Assembly (NCBI GenBank): GCA_030655735.1
Contig: JAUSPK010000162.1
Location: 1 to 8,234 of the forward strand
Origin: Syntrophales bacterium
Lineage (GTDB): Bacteria; Desulfobacterota; Syntrophia; Syntrophales; UBA2210
Length of the DNA stretch: 8,234 nt
Direction of reading: 5' to 3'
Positions 1-5,318 of the stretch are shown in pieces; within the stretch, counting starts at the first letter, position 1; the number at the start of each line of letters is the position of its first letter. Position numbers and translations under genes: made by a program. Under the pieces are notes generated by a model. The model did no database searches and was not told where the DNA came from. It saw only the letters and a program-made list of their open reading frames with translations.

Positions 1-610
1 CGACAACGGCCTTGAGCTTCTTGCTCCCGAAGACCGCCCCCAGTCCCAGCCTCCCGAAGTGCCTGAAGGTCTCTGTCGTCACGCACGAATAGGTGATCAG
101 TTTTTCGCCCCCCTTGCCGATGCGCATGATCGTTCTCAGGCCGGATCCGGGTTCATTCTCTCGGATGATGCGCCCTGATGAGAAGTTGCCCATTCCCCAC
201 AGTGTTGAGGCATCGCGGAAGTGTACCTGGTGGCTCTCGATGGAGAGGTAGACCGGCATGGTGCTCGCGCCCTTGATGACGATGGCGCCGTATCCCGCCA
301 TGCGGATCGCGATGGCGCTCCTGCCCCCGCAATGGCTCTCACCGAGGTTCCCGGTCAGGGGGGATTTGAACATGGAGACGGTCTTCGAGGCGAGTGGGAA
401 GAGGGCCGTCAGGGGGCCGACGGCAAAGATGATGGGGTTGTCCGGTCCCAGGGGATCGCACTCCTCGGGACACTCCTCGTGCAGAAGCTGTGTGGCGACG
501 CCGGTGCCCCCCAGGTATTTCTCGAAGAGGTCGGGTCTCCTCTCAACCTTGAACGTTCTTCGTGTCAGGTTGATATAGAGAATATTCTCAAGGGAATCAT
601 TCTTCAACAT
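1..610 (-). CDS. aor: Aldehyde:ferredoxin oxidoreductase family protein, N-terminal part (runs off left edge)
   Basis: Only the first 203 residues are in the window; family members are about 600 residues, so roughly two thirds is missing. The reading frame from ATG at 610-608 is open to base 1. Visible family features are YLGGTGVATQLL (residues 32-43), FAVGPLTALFP (62-72), a GYGAIVIKG segment (106-114), an IGKGGE motif (164-169) and GLGAVFGSKKLKAVV (189-203), the conserved stretch near the tungstopterin site. The [4Fe-4S] cysteines of this family lie further on and cannot be checked. Known family members oxidise aldehydes to acids, or reduce acids, in the cytoplasm with ferredoxin as partner; some relatives, such as BamB, act on other substrates. 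The start is supported by GGGAGG (bases 622-617) seven bases upstream. The gene overlaps the 3' end of the ferredoxin gene by 14 bases, so the two are probably co-transcribed and translationally coupled. The substrate cannot be told from this part. Family assignment is strong; the exact subfamily is uncertain. Confidence 0.9.
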   Translation of the reverse strand, partial: MLKNDSLENILYINLTRRTFKVERRPDLFEKYLGGTGVATQLLHEECPEECDPLGPDNPIIFAVGPLTALFPLASKTVSMFKSPLTGNLGESHCGGRSAIAIRMAGYGAIVIKGASTMPVYLSIESHQVHFRDASTLWGMGNFSSGRIIRENEPGSGLRTIMRIGKGGEKLITYSCVTTETFRHFGRLGLGAVFGSKKLKAVV

Positions 611-1022
611 TTTCGACCTCCCTCTTCTGCATCCCCAGGACGCCGTAAGGGCAGAAATCCACGCAGTAGCCGCAATGCAGACAGATCATCGGCTTGTTGG
701 TCTCGTCATTCCAGTACACCGCTCCGATAATGCAGGCCTGCTGACAGTGGCCGCACCCGATACACTTGTCCGGGAGGACTCGCACCCCGCCTCCTCCCTC
801 TCTCGGGATCAGGGCCCCGGTGGGACAGACCTTCGCGCAGGGGGGATCGCTGCACGCCCTGCAGACGACGACGGAAAACCCCCTCTCCATCCCTCCGATC
901 GATCTCACACCGATACAGGACCTGGCGAGCCCGGCCTCCCCTACCCTCCGCGAGCAGGCGAACATGCAGCTCTGGCAGCCGACACATTTCTCCGTCTCCA
1001 AAACAGCGAGTCGCACAAACAC
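597..1022 (-). CDS. 4Fe-4S electron-transfer protein with four cluster motifs, AOR partner subunit
   Basis: This 141-residue protein carries sixteen cysteines in four cluster-binding groups: C13/16/19/23, C54/57/62/66, C87/90/93/97 and C114/117/120/124. Three are CxxCxxCxxxC and the second is CxxCxxxxCxxxC. This is the layout of the HycB/DmsB type polyferredoxin subunits and of the small electron-transfer subunit that accompanies some AORs (AorA type). It probably moves electrons between the tungsten enzyme encoded just downstream and a soluble or membrane acceptor in the cytoplasm. No signal peptide or membrane segment is visible. The start drawn is GTG at 1022-1020. A second in-frame GTG two codons later (1016-1014) has the better-spaced AGGGGG, so the true N-terminus could be two residues shorter. 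A fifth region with a lone Cys36 has no obvious role. The gene ends inside the start of the AOR gene. Identification as a multi-cluster ferredoxin is secure; the pairing with AOR is inferred from the overlap. Confidence 0.92.
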   Translation of the reverse strand: MFVRLAVLETEKCVGCQSCMFACSRRVGEAGLARSCIGVRSIGGMERGFSVVVCRACSDPPCAKVCPTGALIPREGGGGVRVLPDKCIGCGHCQQACIIGAVYWNDETNKPMICLHCGYCVDFCPYGVLGMQKREVENVEE

Positions 1023-1055
1023 CCCCTTTTTACCCTTTTACCTTTTTATGCTGGA

Positions 1056-1084
1056 ATTTTATACTCCTGAGCCACCTATCGCAA
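1056..1084 (-). promoter_or_regulatory. Candidate sigma-70-type promoter for the ferredoxin-AOR operon
   Basis: Read on the minus strand, a TTGCGA -35 box (1084-1079, 4/6 to consensus) is followed by a 17-base spacer and a TAAAAT -10 box (1061-1056, 5/6). Transcription would begin near 1049, leaving a leader of about 27 bases before the GTG start of the ferredoxin gene. The spacing and position are right, but no experiment or comparative evidence is available here. Confidence 0.5.
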
Positions 1085-1234
1085 TAGATATTTCGGTCCC
1101 GGACTTTTTTTGAGTGAAAATCAACGGAAAATAGGTCAGATTCACCGCCTGCCGGGCCCTGTGAGCGGAATATCTCCTCCCTGAAATGGCCCAGGAAATC
1201 GTAACTCTTTGAAATAAGCGATAAAAAGAAATTA

Positions 1235-1250
1235 AGGCACGGGATTTGCT
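1235..1250 (+). promoter_or_regulatory. Candidate sigma-54 (RpoN) -24/-12 promoter
   Basis: The sequence AGGCACGGGATTTGCT matches the RpoN consensus TGGCACG-N4-TTGCW at every specified base except the first T. The invariant GG lies at 1236-1237 and the invariant GC at 1248-1249, exactly the required spacing. The predicted start site is near 1261, in the direction of the metallo-hydrolase gene 270 bases away. A hairpin plus T-run at 1369-1418 lies between this promoter and that gene. Sigma-54 promoters need an upstream enhancer-binding protein; no such regulator is encoded here, and I could not identify a convincing enhancer site in 1085-1230 beyond a weak inverted pair, AGATATTTC (1086-1094) and GGAATATCT further right. 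Confidence 0.5.
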
Positions 1251-1320
1251 TTATAGACACATAAAGGCCAGGCCACATACTTTATGGATATAACCATCGG
1301 CAATCTTTAGAAATTATAAA

Positions 1321-1341
1321 ATTGTTTACAAGATAAACAAT
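1321..1341. repeat. Perfect inverted repeat, operator-like or RNA hairpin
   Basis: ATTGTTTA (1321-1328) and its exact complement TAAACAAT (1334-1341) flank a 5-base spacer. As DNA it has the size and symmetry of a dimeric regulator site. As RNA it would form an 8-bp stem with a 5-nt loop inside the candidate transcript starting near 1261. No regulator can be assigned. Confidence 0.5.
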
Positions 1342-1368
1342 AATAAAGTATTGATCGGTGGTTTCATA

Positions 1369-1418
1369 GGCTTGCTCGGATATTCGCTACGTGCGGTATT
1401 TTTGCAAGCCATTTTTTT
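1369..1418 (+). terminator. Intrinsic terminator in the intergenic region
   Basis: GGCTTGC (1369-1375) pairs perfectly with GCAAGCC (1404-1410), followed at once by A and seven T residues (1412-1418). The 28-base interior can pair further: ATA/TAT and CGC/GCG pairs form an inner stem around a TACGT loop. The T-run is only on the plus-strand side, so it acts rightward. No plus-strand gene lies between the left edge and this site, so what it terminates is a transcript starting in the intergenic region itself. Confidence 0.6.
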
Positions 1419-1448
1419 GTCGTCCCCCCAACAGCCCCCCGGAACAGC

Positions 1449-1477
1449 TTGACATAATCGGCATTATCCCTTAGAAG
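1449..1477 (+). promoter_or_regulatory. Candidate sigma-70-type promoter for the metallo-hydrolase gene
   Basis: A perfect TTGACA -35 box (1449-1454) is followed by a 17-base spacer and TAGAAG (1472-1477, 4/6 to TATAAT). The predicted start near 1484 leaves a leader of about 45 bases before the ATG at 1530. It lies downstream of the terminator at 1369-1418, so it can serve the gene independently of the sigma-54-like signal. Confidence 0.45.
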
Positions 1478-1529
1478 GTAGTCGCGTTTTTCTGCCGCCG
1501 TTTTATCCGCGACTAACAAGGGGATTTTA

Positions 1530-2420
1530 ATGATATTAGAACAGACCGGAAAGATATGTGACGGGTTGTATGCCACGGGGCACTATTCAATACCCGCCTT
1601 CCTCCTGACAAGCCCGGCTCCCGTCCTCTTTGACGCGGGGGTGGCGGCCATGGGGCCTCACTACCTGAAAGACCTCGAAATGTATCTGGGCAAAGCGGAC
1701 GCCCTGAGGTATCTCCTTCTGACACACTCGCACTATGACCACTGCGGCGCCGCCCCCTTTCTCAAGGATAAGATACCGGGCCTCCAGATAGGAGCGGATG
1801 CCCACGCCGCGGAGGTACTGCAAAGACCGGGCGCCGTGAAGCTGATACGCGCGCTGAACGACAATTTTGTGGAGGTCTTCAAAGGGACCATAGGGATCGA
1901 GAAGATTCCCTTCGGACCGATAGCGGTCGATCTGATACTGAAGGACGGTGACGAGCTGGACTGCGGCGGGGGATGGACGGTACAGGTCATCGAAACGCCG
2001 GGCCACACCAATGACTGTCTGTCATACTACATACCGAAGATAAAGGCCCTGATAGCTGGGGAAGCGGTGGGTGTCTTCCACAACGACGGGATACAGCCGG
2101 AGTTTTCATCGAGCTACAGCGACTATATGACCTCCCTCGAAAAGGTGGCGGCGCTGGATGTGGAGATCCTGGCGCTGGCCCACAAAGGTGTCCTGACCGG
2201 AGATGACCCCGGGATATTTCTGAAGAATTCTATCGAAACGACCGTGTCATTCAAGGGACGCATAGAGGACTACCTCGACCGCTTCAGCGGCGACCGGGAA
2301 AAGGTGGTGGAGACCATCTTGGGGGAGGACTACGACGAGACGATACTGATGCAGCAGGACAAAAAGTCCTTCCTGCTAAACCTGCAGGCGCAGGTACGGG
2401 TTGTGGCCGAGGGAAAGTGA
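1530..2420 (+). CDS. MBL-fold metallo-hydrolase
   Basis: This 296-residue soluble protein belongs to the metallo-beta-lactamase superfamily. Metal-site residues are clear: HSHYDH (His66, His68, Asp70, His71), His159 in ETPGHT, and a final His218 in ALAHKG. The bridging acidic residue, normally Asp in a GD motif, appears as Glu178 in IAGEAVG. The core fold runs from about residue 10 to 220, with a helical C-terminal tail (225-296) of unknown role. Superfamily members hydrolyse lactones, thioesters, phosphodiesters or nucleic acids, or act in redox chemistry; nothing here fixes the substrate, and no flavodoxin or rhodanese domain is fused. The start ATG has AAGGGG (1518-1523) six bases upstream. 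The gene stands alone between the intergenic control region and adk, with 128 bases before adk. Several paired metal ligands make the fold call secure; function is unknown. Confidence 0.88.
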   Translation: MILEQTGKICDGLYATGHYSIPAFLLTSPAPVLFDAGVAAMGPHYLKDLEMYLGKADALRYLLLTHSHYDHCGAAPFLKDKIPGLQIGADAHAAEVLQRPGAVKLIRALNDNFVEVFKGTIGIEKIPFGPIAVDLILKDGDELDCGGGWTVQVIETPGHTNDCLSYYIPKIKALIAGEAVGVFHNDGIQPEFSSSYSDYMTSLEKVAALDVEILALAHKGVLTGDDPGIFLKNSIETTVSFKGRIEDYLDRFSGDREKVVETILGEDYDETILMQQDKKSFLLNLQAQVRVVAEGK

Positions 2421-2429
2421 CATTTGTCC

Positions 2430-2458
2430 TTGCGATAAGAGGGATAATCCCATATAAG
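2430..2458 (+). promoter_or_regulatory. Candidate adk promoter with palindrome in spacer
   Basis: TTGCGA (2430-2435) and TATAAG (2453-2458) are separated by 17 bases, giving 4/6 and 5/6 matches to the sigma-70 boxes. The -35 box is the same hexamer as in the ferredoxin promoter at 1084-1079. The spacer contains a perfect odd palindrome, GGGAT-A-ATCCC (2441-2451), which would put a repressor or twist-sensitive regulator between the two boxes. Transcription would start near 2465, about 84 bases before the adk start. Confidence 0.45.
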
Positions 2459-2498
2459 GTTCCTGCCCGGGGAGCGGCAAGAAAGCCCCGGAGGACCT
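2457..2498 (+). other. Strong hairpin between metallo-hydrolase gene and adk, no T-run
   Basis: CCGGGG (2467-2472) pairs with CCCCGG (2486-2491). The stem extends outward with CCT/AGG and AGGT/ACCT pairs, interrupted by small bulges, for 13 pairs in all around a 13-base loop. What follows is GTTAAAAATGG, so it is not a standard intrinsic terminator. It may protect the 3' end of the upstream mRNA or structure a leader of adk. It resembles no riboswitch class I know. Confidence 0.4.
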
Positions 2499-2508
2499 GT
2501 TAAAAATG

Positions 2509-2530
2509 GAGTCTCAGTAACTGAGTCTCA
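2509..2530 (+). repeat. Direct repeat GAGTCTCA overlapping a small palindrome before the adk ribosome-binding site
   Basis: GAGTCTCA occurs at 2509-2516 and again at 2523-2530, a 14-base period. CTCAG-TAA-CTGAG (2513-2525) forms a short inverted repeat across the two copies. It ends three bases before the AAAGGAG of adk, so it could be a small operator or a leader hairpin. Chance occurrence is possible. Confidence 0.3.
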
Positions 2531-2548
2531 TCGAAAGGAGATTGCATA

Positions 2549-3220
2549 GTGAATATTCTGATTTTTGGACCAAACGGAAGCGGCAAGGGAACCCAGGGCG
2601 CGATTGTTCAGAAGAAGTTCGGTGTGGCTCACATCGAGACGGGTGTTATCTTCAGGGAGAACATCTCCAAGGGAACGAAACTGGGAAAACAGGCTAAGGG
2701 GTTTATCGACAAGGGTGAACTGGTGCCTGATGATATTACGGTCCCCATGATACTGAACCGCCTGAAAGAGGACGACTGCAAGGATGGCTGGCTCCTGGAC
2801 GGCTTCCCGAGGAACCTGGCCCAGGCAAAGGCCCTGTATGAGGCCCTGGAGAAGGAAGGGATCAAGCTGGACTACGTCATCGAGATCATACTGGACAGGC
2901 AGACCTCCAAGAACCGGATCATGGGACGGAGACTCTGCGCGAAGGATAACAATCATCCGAACAATATCTATATCGACGCGATCAAGCCGAACGAGAAGGA
3001 CGGGACCTTCACGTGCCGCGTCTGCGGCGGAGAGCTGAGCGCCCGTGCCGACGACCAGGACGAGGCGGCTATCGGCAAGAGGCACGACATCTACTATGAC
3101 ACAGCGACGGGAACCACCGCCGGCGTCAATTATTTCAAGGAGCGGGCAGTAGTGATCGGGGTTGACGGTCTGCCCAGCGTCAAAGAGGTCAGCGAGGAGC
3201 TCCTCAAAAAATTAGGATAG
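2549..3220 (+). CDS. adk: Adenylate kinase, Desulfovibrio-like variant
   Basis: This 223-residue cytoplasmic enzyme interconverts ATP + AMP and 2 ADP. The P-loop GPNGSGKGTQ is at residues 7-16 and the NMP-site region follows as ETGVIFR (30-36), where common Adk has GDMLR. DGFPRN (84-89) is the conserved AMP-binding motif and GRR (126-128) opens the LID. The LID (about 127-180) is long and carries Cys130, His136, Cys156 and Cys159, a likely Cys-His-Cys-Cys zinc site in place of the four-cysteine site of Gram-positive enzymes. RADDQDE (166-172) and KRHDIYYD (177-184) correspond to the usual RxDD...RL.xY segment. From memory this matches the adenylate kinase type of sulfate-reducing Desulfobacterota. 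The start is GTG at 2549, supported by AAAGGAG (2534-2540) at ideal spacing. A terminator follows 23 bases after the stop. The common secY-adk-map neighbourhood is absent. Confidence 0.96.
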   Translation: MNILIFGPNGSGKGTQGAIVQKKFGVAHIETGVIFRENISKGTKLGKQAKGFIDKGELVPDDITVPMILNRLKEDDCKDGWLLDGFPRNLAQAKALYEALEKEGIKLDYVIEIILDRQTSKNRIMGRRLCAKDNNHPNNIYIDAIKPNEKDGTFTCRVCGGELSARADDQDEAAIGKRHDIYYDTATGTTAGVNYFKERAVVIGVDGLPSVKEVSEELLKKLG

Positions 3221-3243
3221 CAAAAATCCGGAGAAGATTGTAT

Positions 3244-3278
3244 AAAAGCCTTCCCTCATGCAAATGGGAAGGCTTTTT
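3244..3278 (+). terminator. Intrinsic terminator between adk and lepA
   Basis: AAAAGCCTTCCC (3244-3255) pairs perfectly with GGGAAGGCTTTT (3266-3277) around a 10-base loop, and the T-run ends at 3278. It ends adk transcription cleanly. It lies only 7 bases before the lepA start codon, so it occupies the position where the lepA ribosome-binding site should be. Because of the A-rich 5' arm it could also act weakly in the opposite direction. Confidence 0.85.
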
Positions 3279-3285
3279 ACTTATT

Positions 3286-5082
3286 ATGAAGAATATACGC
3301 AATTTCAGCATAATAGCACATATAGATCACGGTAAGTCCACCCTGGCCGACCGAATGATCCAGCACAGCGGTGTGATCGACGCGCGCAACTTCAAGAATC
3401 AGATTCTCGACAATATGGACATCGAGCGCGAACGGGGAATCACCATCAAGAGCCAGGCCATCACCCTCCCCTTTCGGAGCAAAGACGGCAAGGATTACAC
3501 CCTCAATCTTATCGACACCCCCGGGCATGTGGATTTTTCCTACGAGGTCTCACGGTCGCTCGCGTCCTGTGAAGGCGTTCTGCTTCTGATAGACGCCGTC
3601 CAGGGGGTCCAGGCGCAGACCGTGGCGAACCTGTACATGGCCATGGAGCACGACCTGGAGATCATCCCGGTGATCAACAAGATCGACCTCCCCTCGGCCG
3701 ATGTGGAACGGGTCATGGAGCAGATCGATTCGGAGCTCGGGCTCGATCCCTACACGGCCCTCGCCTGTTCGGCCAAGGAGGGAACGGGCGTTGAAGAGAT
3801 CATGGAGGCGATCGTCCAGAAGATCCCCCCTCCGAAGGGAGATCCGAAGGCCGAGCTGGCTACCACGATCTTCGACGCGAAGTACGATGCATTCCGGGGG
3901 ACCATCATACACTGCCGCGTGATCGACGGAACCGTGAGAAGCGGCGATATCATACGGCTCATGCACAAAGGAACCACCCACAGGGTCGAAGAGGTCGGGC
4001 ACTTCCTCCTCCCGCGTCAAAAGGATGAAAGCTTGTCTGCGGGCGACGTGGGATACATCATTGCCGGGATCAAGACGGTGTCGGACGTCCAGATCGGGGA
4101 CACGATCACCTCCGACAGGCGCCCCTGCAAAAAGCCCCTCCCCGGCTTCAAGGAATCGAAGCCCGTCGTCTTCGCCTCGATCTACCCCATCGCCTCGGAC
4201 GATTACGAGGAGCTGGCGGTGGCCCTCGAAAAATACAAGCTGAATGACGCGTCTTTTGTCTATCAGAAGGATTCATCCGTCGCTCTCGGCCAGGGGTTCC
4301 GGTGCGGGTTTTTGGGCCTTCTCCACCTCGAGATCGTTCAGGAAAGACTGGAGCGGGAGTACGATCTGTCCATCATCCTCTCCGTCCCCAGCGTCAGGTA
4401 CCGCTTCACGCTGACCGACGGCACCGTGCTCTACATAGACAATCCGGCGCATTACCCCGACTCCATGTCGATCGCCAAGAGCGAGGAGCCGTACATACGG
4501 GCGGCCATGATGTTCCCGGAACGCCACATGGGGGCCGTCATGAAGCTGTGCAAGGAAAAGAGGGGGGAGAACTCGACCCTCAGCTACCCCAGCCCGGGGC
4601 GCATCGAGCTGGTGATCGAGATGCCCCTTGCCGATGTCATATACGATTTCTACGACCGCCTGAAATCCGCTACCCAGGGTTACGGCTCCTTCGATTACGA
4701 TATAATCGACTACCGGGAGAGCAGTCTCATCCTCCTCGATATACTAGTCAACGGTGAGCGGGTGGACGCCCTGTCCCAGATCGTGTTTCGCGGCACCGCC
4801 CGTGAGCGCGGCCTGCGCGCGTGCGAGAGGCTGAAGGAGGAGATTCCCCGGCAGATGTTCAAGATCGCCATCCAGGGGGCCATCGGCGGCGAGATCATAT
4901 CGCGCACCACCATAACCCCCTACCGCAAGGACGTAACCGCGAAGTGCTACGGCGGCGACATAACACGCAAGAGAAAGCTGCTGGAGAAACAGAAGAAGGG
5001 GAAGAAGCGGATGAAGATGGTCGGGTCCGTCGCGATCCCCCAGAGCGCCTTCATCGCGATCCTGAAATCGGACAACACGTAA
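3286..5082 (+). CDS. lepA: Elongation factor 4 (LepA), ribosome-associated translational GTPase
   Basis: This is a 598-residue protein, almost exactly the length of E. coli LepA. The N-terminus MKNIRNFSIIAHIDHGKST matches the classical one, which fixes the ATG at 3286. GTPase motifs are AHIDHGKS (11-18), RERGIT (48-53), DTPGH (77-81, with catalytic His81), NKID (131-134) and SAK (162-164). Domains II, III and the EF-G-like domain V follow, then the LepA-specific C-terminal domain with CYGGDITRKRKLLEKQKKGKK, the lysine-rich segment that contacts the ribosome. LepA acts on ribosomes, in elongation or initiation quality control and in ribosome assembly. It is not followed by lepB, its common neighbour; repeats and an insertion sequence come next. 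The only Shine-Dalgarno-like sequence (GGGAAGG, 3266-3272) lies in the terminator 3' arm, 13 bases from the ATG. An in-frame TTG at 3238 with GGAG (3230-3233) would add 16 residues but is not supported by homology. Confidence 0.98.
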   Translation: MKNIRNFSIIAHIDHGKSTLADRMIQHSGVIDARNFKNQILDNMDIERERGITIKSQAITLPFRSKDGKDYTLNLIDTPGHVDFSYEVSRSLASCEGVLLLIDAVQGVQAQTVANLYMAMEHDLEIIPVINKIDLPSADVERVMEQIDSELGLDPYTALACSAKEGTGVEEIMEAIVQKIPPPKGDPKAELATTIFDAKYDAFRGTIIHCRVIDGTVRSGDIIRLMHKGTTHRVEEVGHFLLPRQKDESLSAGDVGYIIAGIKTVSDVQIGDTITSDRRPCKKPLPGFKESKPVVFASIYPIASDDYEELAVALEKYKLNDASFVYQKDSSVALGQGFRCGFLGLLHLEIVQERLEREYDLSIILSVPSVRYRFTLTDGTVLYIDNPAHYPDSMSIAKSEEPYIRAAMMFPERHMGAVMKLCKEKRGENSTLSYPSPGRIELVIEMPLADVIYDFYDRLKSATQGYGSFDYDIIDYRESSLILLDILVNGERVDALSQIVFRGTARERGLRACERLKEEIPRQMFKIAIQGAIGGEIISRTTITPYRKDVTAKCYGGDITRKRKLLEKQKKGKKRMKMVGSVAIPQSAFIAILKSDNT

Positions 5083-5093
5083 AGACAATGTTT

Positions 5094-5135
5094 AATTTTG
5101 AATTTTTGATTTTGAATTAAAAGGCATTCAAAATT
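5094..5135. repeat. AT-rich inverted and direct repeat after lepA
   Basis: AATTTTGAAT (5094-5103) is exactly complementary to ATTCAAAATT (5126-5135), and an extra ATTTTGAAT copy lies between them (5109-5117). It could form a weak stem at the 3' end of the lepA mRNA but lacks a GC-rich stem and a clean T-run, so I do not call it a terminator. Such ATTTTGAATT-rich stretches are often multi-copy in intergenic DNA. Confidence 0.5.
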
Positions 5136-5168
5136 GATAAGTTCGTAAAAAGTCAAATTCGATGAATA

Positions 5169-5248
5169 TGTCATTTCGACCATAGGGAGAAATCTTATCT
5201 TTTCAGCACGTTACGTTTTAAAGATTTCTCGTTTCACTCGAAATGACA
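5169..5248. repeat. MITE-like 80-bp interrupted palindrome (TGTCATTTCGA family)
   Basis: Outer arms TGTCATTTCGA (5169-5179) and TCGAAATGACA (5238-5248) are perfect 11-bp complements. Inner arms AGAAATCTT (5188-5196) and AAGATTTCT (5221-5229) are perfect 9-bp complements. Between outer and inner arms are equal 8-base unpaired segments, and the central loop is 24 bases. It has no coding capacity. From memory, palindromes with the same TGTCATTTCGA...AGAAATCT wording are dispersed in many Desulfobacterota and related genomes, so this is probably a non-autonomous mobile or REP-like repeat. Its ends do not resemble those of the IS256-type element next to it. Confidence 0.7.
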
Positions 5249-5262
5249 AGCTGAGGAGACTT

Positions 5263-5289
5263 GGTCACGTCAAGTAATGTTCGCAATTT
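5263..5289 (+). repeat. IS256-type terminal inverted repeat, left (transposase 3' side)
   Basis: This 27-base end matches the right end at 20 of 27 positions, with the inner 11 bases identical. Its outer part (GGTCACGTCAAGTAAT) is less consensus-like than the right end, so either it has diverged or the exact tip is a few bases off. Confidence 0.55.
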
Positions 5290-5318
5290 CGAGTAATGAG
5301 GTCATCGATATCTCCGGT

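Larger units (their letters stand above)
1261..1418 (+). ncRNA. Possible small RNA or attenuated leader framed by sigma-54 promoter and terminator
   Basis: This segment begins at the start site predicted from the sigma-54-like promoter and ends at the T-run of an intrinsic terminator, giving an RNA of about 155 nt. It is AT-rich, encodes no convincing protein, and contains a perfect 8-bp stem (1321-1341) as well as the terminator stem. It could be a free-standing regulatory RNA, or the attenuated 5' leader of the metallo-hydrolase gene. It matches no RNA family I recognise. The call rests entirely on the two flanking signals and is inference. Confidence 0.27.

Noticed and set aside
1351..1452. 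A 33-codon plus-strand frame from TTG reading LIGGFIGLLGYSLRAVFLQAIF, like a tiny membrane protein
   Set aside because: No ATG or GTG start, no ribosome-binding site, and it runs straight through the hairpin and T-run, which explain the sequence better.
1364..1576. Minus-strand 70-codon frame across the control region into the metallo-hydrolase start
   Set aside because: Overlaps promoter, terminator and the start of a secure gene; no ribosome-binding site and no recognisable family.
3238..3285. Sixteen-residue N-terminal extension of LepA from TTG 3238
   Set aside because: Homologues begin exactly at MKNIRNFS; the extension translates the terminator hairpin. Kept only as a regulatory idea.
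5083..5262. CRISPR-like or tandem array in the repeat-rich stretch after lepA
   Set aside because: The repeats are inverted arms of single elements, not regularly spaced direct repeats with spacers, and no cas gene is present.
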